Below, in pieces: positions 13,476 to 23,374 of a stretch of DNA of 64,000 nucleotides. The DNA lies in the NCBI GenBank assembly GCA_023846275.1, contig CM043875.1, positions 22,820,593-22,884,592 on the forward strand, given 5' to 3'. A program made the translations under genes and the position numbers. Every line of letters starts with the position of its first letter. The stretch's first letter is position 1. The notes beneath the pieces are model-generated. The model saw only the letters and a program-made list of their open reading frames with translations. It had not been told where the DNA came from and ran no database searches. The DNA is from Vanilla planifolia. Lineage: Eukaryota; Streptophyta; Magnoliopsida; Asparagales; Orchidaceae.

Positions 13476-15950
13476 AATATTATAAAATCCTAAAATTTTG
13501 CTTTGTATAAGATATTATAATATATTAAAATTAAGCTAATTTAATTATAAATATGAGTACTTTGATAAAATAAAGTTATTATTTTGAAAGTTTGTTGACT
13601 TAAATCAAAATATTATTATTTTCATATTATATTGACAAGCATTCCATATTTTAAGATAAAGTTAAAAATTTTATTTGAGTTTATCATTTGATAAATCCTT
13701 TTGAGAGAAATCAAATGTGGTTAGTTGTAATTTGTTTTAGCTCTAAATAATTTGTTAGGAATTTTTAAAACAAAGTACATAGATATTATTTGGGGATTTA
13801 CTATAGATAAAATAATAATAATGAAAAATTAATTCTACAACCTCAATTAAGATAAAGGAAAAATAAATTTTGATTAGAGAGGAGAGAGGTGGTAAGCTAC
13901 TTAGGAAGGAAGATTAGAGATAGTAAGAAAAAAAGAGAAAAAGAAGGGAAGTATTACTAATTATAAGAGGAAGGCTATGGAAGAAGTGAAGAAATTATAA
14001 GAAAGCTTAGAAGCAAAGGAAGTAAGAAAGAATTAGGCTAATTGATATTGGAATTAAGAAAAATAAGAAAAATGATATGAAAATTGATACTAAAGAAGCC
14101 ACTGTAGCAAGAAGATTAGAAGAAAGAGTAAATTGACTAAGTATAGTGAATTTGAGTTCTTTGGGTTATTTTACTAGTTTTATATACATGTTTGAGGGCA
14201 TTAGTTACTATGAGTATTTGAGTTTTAGTTTTATATGTTAGTGCAAATTTTTGAATTGAATTGGGAAAGAAACTAAGAAAAATTTTCTATTCTCATTTTC
14301 ATCTAAAAAGACATACAGTATATGTTAGTCATAACATATAATATGTTAAGCTTAAATAAGTGTAGATTGAAAGGCATAAGTAAAGCCAATTGAGGTTGGC
14401 ATACAATGTCTTAAACTAGATATACCATACGTTAGTTTTAATATATAATATGTTAATTGTTCATTAAATGAGGTAAGAAATAAATACATATATTGTTTTA
14501 AAGGGGGTGCATAATATAGTTGATTTGTATATACCATATGTGTTGGAGTCAACATATGGTATGTAACTTTGTCAAGCTATGGAATGTAAAGAAGAGTAAG
14601 GTCATCATTGGCATGGCCATAAGATAGTCTTATATAGAACTTAAATCAAAATGTATAATATATTATTAAGGAATGTGTAGAATGCATAGTATGTTAGGTA
14701 TAATGTATAGTGCATTAGCATTGTAGCAAGAGGCAAAATGAAAGAGATATCTTGAGTTATATAATCACAGAGTAATGTGTAAAGCATATTAAAATAGATA
14801 ATTTAGTAATCAATATGCATGAATTGTATCTATAACAAATCATTAAAAAAAGGAATTTGAAAAAGACATTTTTACTTAAAATTTAAGTAGATAAATTTGG
14901 TAATTATGATGTAAGTATAATATTAAATTAAATACATAACATGTGTTTATAATTTAGATATTTTAATATATTATTTATCATCATAATTGTTTTTGGGTTT
15001 GTTAGTATTTTATTGGTATGTTATTTTATATTTTTATGATACATTTTATTTACATAGTTAATACAGTAATGAATGTGCATATATAGAGTCATTAAAATTT
15101 AGCTATATATTTAAAAAAAAAGATATTATTTTAGGACGAGTGTCTAGATATTGGTTAATGATCTCATGTCTTTATTTATGATTTGGTATTTAACATTAGG
15201 ATTTTATGCAATGTGATTAGGTATTAGTTTAAGCTTGTAGATATGACATTGGACATTATTGAATAACAAGGATAAATGACAAAATGGGAAATAGAGTCTT
15301 AAGGAATAAAAGAGGATATAAAATTACATTATTTTACTTGTTATATGAAAAAAGTTGGATAAATAAAAAAAATATGAAAAGTATTTATACATGTAGTTTT
15401 ATTTCTTATATCATAAATATATGTTATCATATTTTTATATATTAGTTTTATTATGGTATATTATATTGTTATTTTGTTACCTTATAAATTTGTCTAATAA
15501 ACTTTATAGAATCTTAACTCATATTATAGATCATATTTTTCATTTAACATAAAGATAAAGATTATAAGAAAATGAATAGGAGTCATATTTATTCGGTGGT
15601 TCAATGAATAAAATTTTAAAGAGATGTTCTATATTATTATAGTTTGTGTGGTCCATATTATACATTTGTGATAATTTCATTTCATCTCTTAATACTTTAT
15701 TCCTGTGGTTTCACTTAGGATACTAATCACATAGATATTACACATGGCCTTTATTTAGAATGTTTTAATGATATTTGAATTGTTGGATTTAAACTATATG
15801 TTTATTTTAGGATTTGGATTGATTTGGGTTTGTTTAGCTATCAAATCTACCTAAGAAATAAGTATCTTAAAATTTTAATTATTTATATTTAATCTTTTAT
15901 AATTGATATATTATATCATTAGCTTTAGATGGAAGCCTTGATAATTATAA
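13476..15950 (+). mobile_element. Probable decayed LTR (family B), plus strand
   Basis: The opening AAATCCTAAAATTTTG (about 13,480) and the next ~300 bases align by eye with the minus-strand LTR fragment at 35,700-36,162 (AACATCCCAAAATTTTAC...). Shared wording includes GATAAA(A/G)TTAAAA followed by a CTTTGAGA/CTTTTGAGA block. A purine tract follows at 13,870-14,130, then words such as ATATACCATA(C/T)GT. The right limit is a guess. No coding motif. Confidence 0.45.
13870..14130 (+). repeat. Purine-rich tract in LTR family B
   Basis: Long A/G runs (GAGAGGAGAGAGG, AAGAAAAAAAGAGAAAAAGAAGGG), about 400 bases inside the LTR opening. Confidence 0.75.
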
Positions 15951-16085
15951 TTTTTTTCAAAACTAATTTTGTAATCATTCTTTTTAGGAACAAAGGTTTC
16001 TAAAGCTAATTTTGAAAATTAGGGTTCCATTGCTAATTTACATATATAAGTATATGCAGTGTGTTGGTAAAAGAAGTATAACTAT

Positions 16086-16207
16086 GAGGATGTTCTTTTT
16101 CATTTGTTTTTTTCTTAAGAGCATTAATTAATATATTTGAAATTTAAATTTAAAGATAATGCCAACTACGCAATGCCTTAAGAGGATGTTCTTTTTCATT
16201 TGTTTTT
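16086..16207. repeat. 26-bp exact direct repeat, 96 bp apart
   Basis: GAGGATGTTCTTTTTCATTT plus six further T-rich bases occurs at 16,086-16,111 and again at 16,182-16,207. The spacing suggests a local 96-bp tandem duplication whose remaining bases have diverged. Confidence 0.85.
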
Positions 16208-16809
16208 CATTACGTTAGTAATTTGTGCATATTTTTCTTAATAAATAACGTTATTTAAGTTATCTTTTTTTAATAATTCTCATTCAATGATATTTATGAT
16301 AAATCTTGTCTCTATTTTCTAATTGCATTTAACGTAACTAAATAAAATCTAAGTATGACAACTTTTCAATTGCCAATAATTTTACAAATTACAAAAAAAA
16401 AATTGACCCATTTAGATCATTATATTTTAGTGTGAATAAAAAATTATAAATTCAAAAGATTATATGATTATTACTACGAAAATTATATTTTTTTACTGTT
16501 TTTATACAAATTAGCAAATATACATTTAAAAATCTGCATTATAAAAACTAATTGTATATGATAAATATTTGTTAAAATAGAATGTATTGTTAATTATCAC
16601 ATGACAAAAAATTTGTATATTATAGTCTTTAAAAGTAAATTATGGATAAAATATTGAACCTACATAAAGTATTCCTTTTTAATTGATAAATTTAAATGAG
16701 TACTATTCCAGATTTTTTTTTTTGGCGATTTAATAAGTGTGAATATGGAAGCATAACAGTATTTCTTGTTCATGCTCAAGTATGTTTGTGAAATTATTCG
16801 ATTTAGTGG

Positions 16810-16857
<48 letters not shown>

Positions 16858-17061
16858 ATGATTTTTTCTAAAAAAATTGTGTTAAAATAAATTTTTGTAA
16901 GAACTATTTGCTGAGATTTTAAATATTTTTTAATTTGAAAAACTTAAAATTATATTGAAAAATGATTGACAAAAGAGTCCAAATTTTAAACGTAATTTTA
17001 AATTCACAAGTTATAATTATGTGATTGTAACAAAAATATGTTTTTTAATTTATTGTGATAA
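16208..17061. repeat. AT-rich gap with an (AT)n microsatellite at 16,811-16,853
   Basis: No gene. It holds a 43-bp AT dinucleotide run. Unlike the tracts at 441 and 43,612, I see no LTR flanks around it. Confidence 0.85.
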
Positions 17062-17200
17062 CTAATGACGGTGATATGTCGTCGGTGACAGTTGCGCTAA
17101 GCCACATGGCGGCCGTCGGCTTTTTAAAATCTTCAATGTATTTAAATCATTGGACGCCGTAGCCGACACGTCAGATATAATAACTGAACCGCGTGTACAG
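17062..17200. other. Isolated CpG-rich island
   Basis: About 140 bases holding 13 CpG dinucleotides by my count (GCGGCCGTCGGC, GACGCCGTAGCCGACACGTC, ACCGCGTG) in an otherwise CpG-poor, AT-rich region. It includes GACACGTCAG, whose complement contains TGACGTG, a bZIP-type core. The minus-strand frame 17,062-17,394 runs through it, but its first half is poly-A/T translation and it has no domain. It may be the remnant of a promoter or exon, or a small piece captured by a transposon. I cannot tell. Confidence 0.5.
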
Positions 17201-17771
17201 CAACAAAAAAAAAAACAACAAATAAAAAACAAAAAAAAAACAAAATGAAATAACTGGATATAACGCTTTCTGCTTAGTAAACTAAGAAGGTGACATACAA
17301 TTGATGAAAATATTTTTTTGTGATAATTAACAATAAAGATAACAATAAAAATAAAAAGGTCAACTATTGCATATTTCTTTAAATGAACGATCACAAAAGT
17401 TTCTCCTCAAATCAAAACTTTCAAATCACTACGTCAAAATCTCCATAATGATTCTAATTTGTAAATTTTATTTAATTTTTTTGTTTATCAAAATATGTTA
17501 TGATCCTATTTTTTATTTATTTAAATAGTTATTATTTTTATGATTCATATTATCTCAAAAATAAGCATAATAATAAATATGAACAAGTATAATCAAATCA
17601 ATATACAATATAGCAAAATTATTTATAGAGCCCAAAGCATGTAAAAGTCAAGTGTAATCATGAGATTCATGGTTTGAAATTGTGCAAGCTTATCCTAAAA
17701 TCTGAACAAAACTCATAATTGTGACACAGAATATATGATGAATAAAACTCTTGTGACGTGAATTTTTGAGG

Positions 17772-18063
17772 TGTTAGTTTTCTAGGTTAAATGCTCATTA
17801 AGCTTGTTTAAAATAAAATAATATATGTTTTGTAATGAAATACTATATTAAGGTTTTTATAAAAGAGGTGAAAAAGGATGAACGAGGAATTTGTATACTT
17901 TAGGAAAAAAATTATATTCATGAGGAAAGAATATCTTTTGGCAAAATTTTTCTTTCTTTTTCTTTCTTCTTTAGTTCTTTTGTTTTTTTTTTCATATTTT
18001 AATTTCTATAAATAATACTTGCTATCAAGGGTTCATAGTGAGATGCTTTGCAAATGGATCACA
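17772..18063 (+). repeat. 5' LTR of the gag-only element
   Basis: Opens TGTTAG and ends GGATCACA. Aligns along its length with 21,597-21,920. Confidence 0.62.
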
Positions 18064-18068
18064 TATTT

Positions 18069-18080
18069 TAGTATTAGAGC
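18069..18080 (+). promoter_or_regulatory. Primer-binding site, initiator-Met tRNA type
   Basis: TAGTATTAGAGC against the usual plant TGGTATCAGAGC (two mismatches), a few bases after the LTR end, where it should be. Confidence 0.55.
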
Positions 18081-18239
18081 ACTTTGATTCAATGTCAATG
18101 ACAAGAGTTAACATAAAATAATTGAATAGTAGGCTTGAAAAAGAATAAAAATTTGAGGCCTCATTCAAGGTGACTACACCGATTATGCTACTATCAGACT
18201 TGGAGGCCCAATGATCAGGAGCTCAACTCCAAGACAAAA

Positions 18240-18485
18240 TGATGAAACTCTGGTAATGGCATCGACATGCAACCACGAGAGATAAGTGCACATGCTTTAC
18301 ATATGTACGCTTGTTGTCCACCTATTGCACACGCGATCCACGCGTGTGCTAGGTGAACTTGCTATACCATCGTTATCAATGTGTGTGCCTAAGGCTATCT
18401 GCGTAGGTGAATAGTGCTCTAATGGGGGTGGGTAATGCATGTGTACATGTGATGCTTGGCCACTTGTGGCACAAATTTTGTAGAA
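18240..18485. repeat. TG/CA-rich island 1
   Basis: Less AT-rich than its flanks, with alternating purine-pyrimidine words (GCACACGCGATCCACGCGTG, TGCATGTGTACATGTGATG). The same style of sequence recurs at 19,745-20,100 and 21,385-21,596. Confidence 0.55.
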
Positions 18486-18650
18486 TTTATAAAATTTCTT
18501 TTTTTATTCAAAATCTATATCTTGTATGTGAAAATAAAAATATTATGTATTTTGTAAAAAAAAATATCTAAACGATTGTATAAAGTGATAATAATGATGA
18601 ATAAGCAATTTAAAACTTTAGAATTCATAGTTTTGTAAATTCAGAATCTT

Positions 18651-18914
18651 TTGAAGAAAAACTTTTTAAGAGAATTTAATCTCTTTGTGATAAAAACTCT
18701 TTTTATTTTTCTTTTCTTTCTTAGCTTCACTCCATTATCATGCTTCTTCTTCATCTATTACTATTTAAAAAATAAGATATGTTTGTTGATGGCTCAAGAT
18801 GAAAACACCTTGCAGACATATCATATAAGTAGCTTTATTAGCTTAATAAATGCAAATGTTAATGAAGATGATTCTAAAAGCTTAATCTCTTTCTACAACA
18901 GATCTAAAAGATAA
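18651..18914 (+). other. 87-codon open frame inside the gag-only element, unassigned
   Basis: Starts with a basic stretch, then a hydrophobic run (IFLFFLSFTPLSCFFFIYYY) that could be a membrane segment or simply T-rich translation. It lies between the primer-binding site and the gag relic, where a 5' leader or gag N-terminus would be. No family recognised; probably chance. Confidence 0.15.
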
Positions 18915-19084
18915 TCTTCTAAAAGAAATTCTCTTAATTAAAAAAACTTTAGATAAGTAGTAATTCAAGGATAATAAGAGATGAAGATAATGATGAGATG
19001 ATCAATCTCAACCCTTTCGAAATAAATAGTATTCTTTAAGGTAAAAGTAATACTTGATCTTCTTATTTATGATGATTTAATAGA

Positions 19085-19400
19085 TACAAAAAAATTAGAT
19101 TTTCAATTAGTGCAATTAGAGATATATTTTTTCTATATGATTTTTTATCAATCAATAAAGTAGTGTATACTTAATTAAAAATGATAAATCATGTGTTAAC
19201 TTGATTGAATGCTTACTTAAGAACTAATAAAATTATAAAAGTGATGTGGAGTTGGTTTAAAAAATTATTTATAAAAAACTTTTATATTATGAGTTGCATG
19301 GAGAAAACATTAAAGTAACATAGCTACAAACTTGACAAAGCCAAACGGTGCAAGAATATATTATAAAATTTTGATAATAAGTAGTGAGTTTGAGAATACC
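19085..19400 (+). pseudogene. Retrotransposon gag relic
   Basis: Gag builds the virus-like particle in which the element RNA is copied. With one frame change the retrotransposon gag core can be read: LDFQLVQLEIYF (family W.NQLE.YF), then LKMINHVLT*LNAYLRTN (family LKL.GHALTWW), VMWSWFKKLFIKNFY (family VTW..FK.L....FYP), and an ending that reads QTVQEYIIKF, as in the usual QSVQEY..EF. It sits about 1 kb after the primer-binding site, as gag should. Several stops make it non-functional. No zinc knuckle was seen downstream. I am fairly sure it is gag; the lineage is not clear. Confidence 0.65.
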
Positions 19401-19744
19401 CATCAACGATGATTTGTTTACAAGATGTTTAACCCTAATCCCTTGATAGTGGAGCTACCCTTTTGAGTAGTAGCAAGAGAAGTAGAAGTATGTTAATGAT
19501 GAGGAGCAAAGAAAGAAAGAGAAGTAGAAGATGGTTTTTGTTATAAAAAGATTGAATTCATTATATTTTCTTTTAAGTGGTTCTAAATTTACAAAGTTTT
19601 GATTTCAAAAATTTTTGAATTGATTCATACATCATTCCCATCCCTTTATATAGAAGTTTAGATATAATATTTAATTATAAAATAAAAAATATATATAATT
19701 TTAACAAAAAATATAAAATTTTCTCAAATTCTAAAACTTCAACA

Positions 19745-20100
19745 AATCTTGGCTTGATCTTGTGTGTGCTCCTATGTCATTAGCATGTGTACGATCATGC
19801 CCATGTCATTTGTTCACATATGCAGGTATTGTTCTCACTTGCAAATAAAACCTCATCAAGCGCATTAATGATGGTGATGTGGCATGTGGACCATTCGTAC
19901 ATGTTGGAAATGCATGCGTGATAAGTAGCTATCAAGGTGCACATGTAGCACATGTGTGCCAATCCTATTTAGGTTTCTTGTGCACCACACCTTATGTGTG
20001 TGCTCTCACACCTTTGAGCATGGCGCCTGGCTATCACATTGTAATGCATATTGTTGTACACTTGTAGAAAGCCTCTACATGTGTCCTAGTGCTCCACTCC
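19745..20100. repeat. TG/CA-rich island 2
   Basis: Dense CACATG, CATGTG and TGCATG words, for example GTGCACATGTAGCACATGTG. Two overlapping short open frames (19,879-20,067 and 19,956-20,207) follow from this composition and are not called. Confidence 0.55.
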
Positions 20101-21384
20101 TATTGCTTAATGTTGCATCAACAATTTTCATTATTTTCTCTCTTCTTTTTATTTTTTTCTATAATTTTAAATTCAACAAGCTTAGAATTGATCTCCTAAT
20201 CAAATGAAATGTAAACATTATCTAAATACATTACTTATTATTTTTTTCTATTGTAATCGAATTAACTCTATTCTTTTTTTAATCATTAAAATAATCTAAT
20301 ACATTTATGATGACTATACAAAGAAGAATGAATGTAAAGGGACAAAAATAAAAAAAATAAAATATCAAGAATTCTTAGTATAAGTCTAAAAATTGTAATA
20401 AATAAAATGATATACTTTAATAAAATATGTAACAACAATGACTACCAAAATCCCTTTTACCAATACAACTAAAAATTAGTGTAATCACTTTAAATTGATG
20501 TTACACATATAACAAAATTGTTAGAAATTTATCTTGAATTATCTTCAAAAAAAAGTTTAAGAAAGATAAGTATTTATTATAGTTGAGACTAAAAAGGACT
20601 TAAAATCTCTCCTAAAATTTATGAAAATTTATCTCTTATGGCGAGTCTAAAGTTGATATATTATGAAGCAACACAAAAAAAATGTAATTCATCATCCAAA
20701 TTCAAGTGAAGAAAAATCTTATCAGTGTTATTATTAAACATTGGATATAAAAAGAATCTAATATCAGAAATTCTTTATGGAAATACTAAAGACTACATTA
20801 TATCCAATACCTTATTCTTTATGACGATCCATAGAACTCTGAGATGAGAGTTGAAAAATAATACAATATAAAATTTTCTATCAACAAAGATTGAGATGTT
20901 ATCTATTATATTGGAGAATCCATACTTATCAGATTGAGATATTATCTATTATCAATGACTACAATGTTATCACTTCATAAGGAATGGACAAAACTTTATT
21001 CTAATAAGAGACAAAAATATTGACAAGATATTATTGGTGCTGAGGAAAGAGATTGGTGAACATGCCAAAATTATATGTTACTTGTAACTAAGGTAAAGCA
21101 GCCAATTGATGAGATTAATAGAAGTCCTAATCTCCTAGATCACTCCAAAAGATAATATAATTTGATCTTATAAAACATCAATTTATCTTTGAAAAGAAGA
21201 TTCTCTGGGACTTGAATCATAAAAAAATGACTTATGATAAGGATTTCAATTATAGGTTTATTCAATAATCAAATAATTCACCATCAAACAAAAATCAAGG
21301 GAGAAGACAAAATAATAAAAATTATTAAGCAATATCGTGTGATGCCACCTTATACTTATCTACACATAAAAGCTCACTACATGT

Positions 21385-21596
21385 CTCTTAAATCACACAA
21401 ATGAGCACAAAAATACTAGCACACTTGCAGGATTGCAACACAAGAAATGTGGGGCCACCATATGTGTACATGTGCCATAATCCACTGTGCTCATGCATCA
21501 TGTGCATGCACATAACTAAAGCACCATTAGTGTGCATGAATAGTAGTTTAAGTGTTGTAGTGCATGCACACACAGATGGGCCTTTGTGGCCTCAAT
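21385..21596. repeat. TG/CA-rich island 3, directly before the 3' LTR
   Basis: Words such as ATGTGTACATGTGCC and GTGCATGCACACACAG. Overlapping open frames on both strands (21,388-21,573 minus; 21,401-21,604 plus) are side effects of the near-symmetric composition. Confidence 0.55.
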
Positions 21597-21920
21597 TGTT
21601 ATGATGGTAATTTTCTTAGTCAAATACTAATAAAACTTCTGAGAAATAAAATAATATATTTTTTATAATAAAATATTTTATTAAATCTCTATAAAAAGGA
21701 TGAATGAGGATGACTAAGATAATTATATACTTTTAAAAAAATTATATTCTTGGAGAAAGAATAGTATACCCTTTAAAAAGAATTAGATCCTTTGGAGAAA
21801 ACTTTGATTCCTTTGTTCTTTAGTCGTTTACCATTCTTATGCTTCAATTTTACTATTGGATTATAAAATAAGGTATATTATCAAAGTTTCAAAGTGTAAT
21901 GCCTCGTAGATGGAAAACTA
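21597..21920 (+). repeat. 3' LTR of the gag-only element
   Basis: Opens TGTTATGATGG and ends near GATGGAAAACTA. Direct-repeat partner of 17,772-18,063. Confidence 0.6.
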
Positions 21921-23225
21921 TATTTTAAATCTTGACAATAATTGTGTGGCATACTAGGCTATACGCAAAAAAAGTGAATTAATGCCCTGATTTGATTCAA
22001 CAAAAAGTTTGATTGGACTTTAAGGGTTCGATTCCTAGCTTTTTCAATTAAGAATTTCAACTTAAGCATAAAAAAGATCACGTTTCTATGACTTCAATCG
22101 AGTTGATATGGTGCATCCAAATTTCCTTATCACATCATTATTATCATTTTCACTTACTAGTTTTAACATCGATACTTTTTGTTATTTAATAGTTTCCACA
22201 TTGTATAAAACATATTTTGTGCCCCAAGTCACCTTGGAACATATATCATGTGTCTATATTTGCACTTGGATAAAATTAAGCTTATTTATTGAGAGTTTTG
22301 TTTTGCATAAATTGCAACATGGGTTATAAAATTACACAAATCCTTTTTTACAATCCTTACTGACCACCGTTATAATTGGTGATCATCGCCTTATCAACTA
22401 ATAAGAGGTAATCCGACCATCGGATGTGCTAATTGGATAGTATGGTGTGATAAATCAGTTACTTGGTATAGTTAAGACTACTACATGGGGTAATTAGAAT
22501 AAACTATCACAAGTGGATGGTAAGCTTTCTTCTTGTGATTGCTTAGTTCTCTTAGTATTTGTTCTTATAACTAACTAAAAATTCTAAAGTTAGCTAATCT
22601 ATTTTTTGTTTAGTAAATCAAAACTTAAAGATGCTAGCTAGATACTCGATTTTATATTAGGAAGCATTGCTTGATTATTGCAAGGTTTTATGATAATTTT
22701 TAAAAACTCAAAAAATCTTCTTTTTTATATCCTAGACATTTTCAAGTTTTTAGCTTTGGTTTGAGGAATTTTTATGCAAAATTTTAAATATTGATTTGAT
22801 TAGCTTTAAATTTAGAAGTCAAAGCTTTTATAATGTTGAAATTTTATTTTTCACATAATTTAAGATTTAGCTTAATGTATGCTTAAAGTTATAAAGTATC
22901 AAAGTTGAAGAAAATTGTTGTTTTGCTATTTTAAGTAAACTTTTTCTAAATTTGGAAATCAATTTACAAAAAGCTAAGTTAGAGATTAGTTTTACAACTA
23001 TTTTGAGATATTTATTTCCAAGAACATTGTAGCTAAAAAATGTTTTTTTATTGGTATTTTGAGATTTAATTATTGATTAAGTATCTCAGTTAATGGAAAA
23101 TTAATTATTATATGTTTGTGTTATTTGACTTACATGTCTTGCTTGAAAATTATTCTTTATTAATGATATTTATGTTTATTATTTGTTCAAGAACTATCAT
23201 GTGGTTAATTATATATCATGGTTTA
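21921..23225. other. Gap: no gene recognised
   Basis: AT-rich. A 73-codon frame (22,108-22,329) has no domain. TTGTGCCCCAAGTCACC near 22,217 resembles the LTR-end word at 23,361 but the flanks do not align. Confidence 0.4.
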
Positions 23226-23374
23226 GGTGGGGCATGGCACAATCATTCTTGAAAGTATAACATGAATAATAAATCATTAGGCATAAGTGAAGAGAACAAT
23301 GCATTATTAGATTCTACGCAAATATGGCCCCTAAGATGTTAGCATGTTCTGATACTACATTGTTATGCCCCACC
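23226..23374. repeat. LTR-end inverted repeat with primer-binding-site-like word
   Basis: GGTGGGGCATGGCA (23,226-23,239) and TGTTATGCCCCACC (23,361-23,374) are inverted copies with two mismatches. On the minus strand the right copy reads GGTGGGGCATAACA, a good LTR 3' end, and two bases later comes TAGTATCAGAAC (23,346-23,357), 10 of 12 matches to the initiator-Met primer-binding site. A third copy, TGTTAAGCCCCACC, is at 25,054-25,067. This points to a heavily deleted minus-strand LTR element. Confidence 0.5.

Larger units (their letters stand above)
17772..21920 (+). mobile_element. LTR retroelement in which only gag is recognisable
   Basis: Two direct repeats of about 290-325 bases bound it. 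Both open with TGTTA (17,772 and 21,597), both contain AAATAAAATAATATAT, a GGATGAA(C/T)GAGGA block, AAAAAAATTATATTC and GAGAAAGAATA, and they end near 18,063 and 21,920. Directly after the first repeat, TAGTATTAGAGC (18,069-18,080) matches 10 of 12 bases of the primer-binding site complementary to initiator-Met tRNA. The interior (about 3.5 kb) holds a gag relic at 19,085-19,400 and three TG/CA-rich islands, but no reverse transcriptase, integrase or protease motif that I can see. The repeats differ at roughly a quarter of positions, so it is old. Confidence 0.65.

Noticed and set aside
17062..17394. 110-codon minus-strand frame over the CpG island
   Set aside because: Most of it is Phe/Ile/Cys from A/T runs; only the last ~40 residues lie in the island. 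No domain and no exon signals that I trust. The island is reported, not the frame.
18069..18080. Considered as a tRNA 3' end
   Set aside because: It is the primer-binding site complement directly after an LTR; no tRNA body is present.
22018..22044. GGGTTCGATTCC, like the T-arm (B box) of a tRNA gene
   Set aside because: No A box at the right distance upstream, no acceptor-stem pairing and no D or anticodon arm. Chance, or at most a tRNA-derived SINE remnant.
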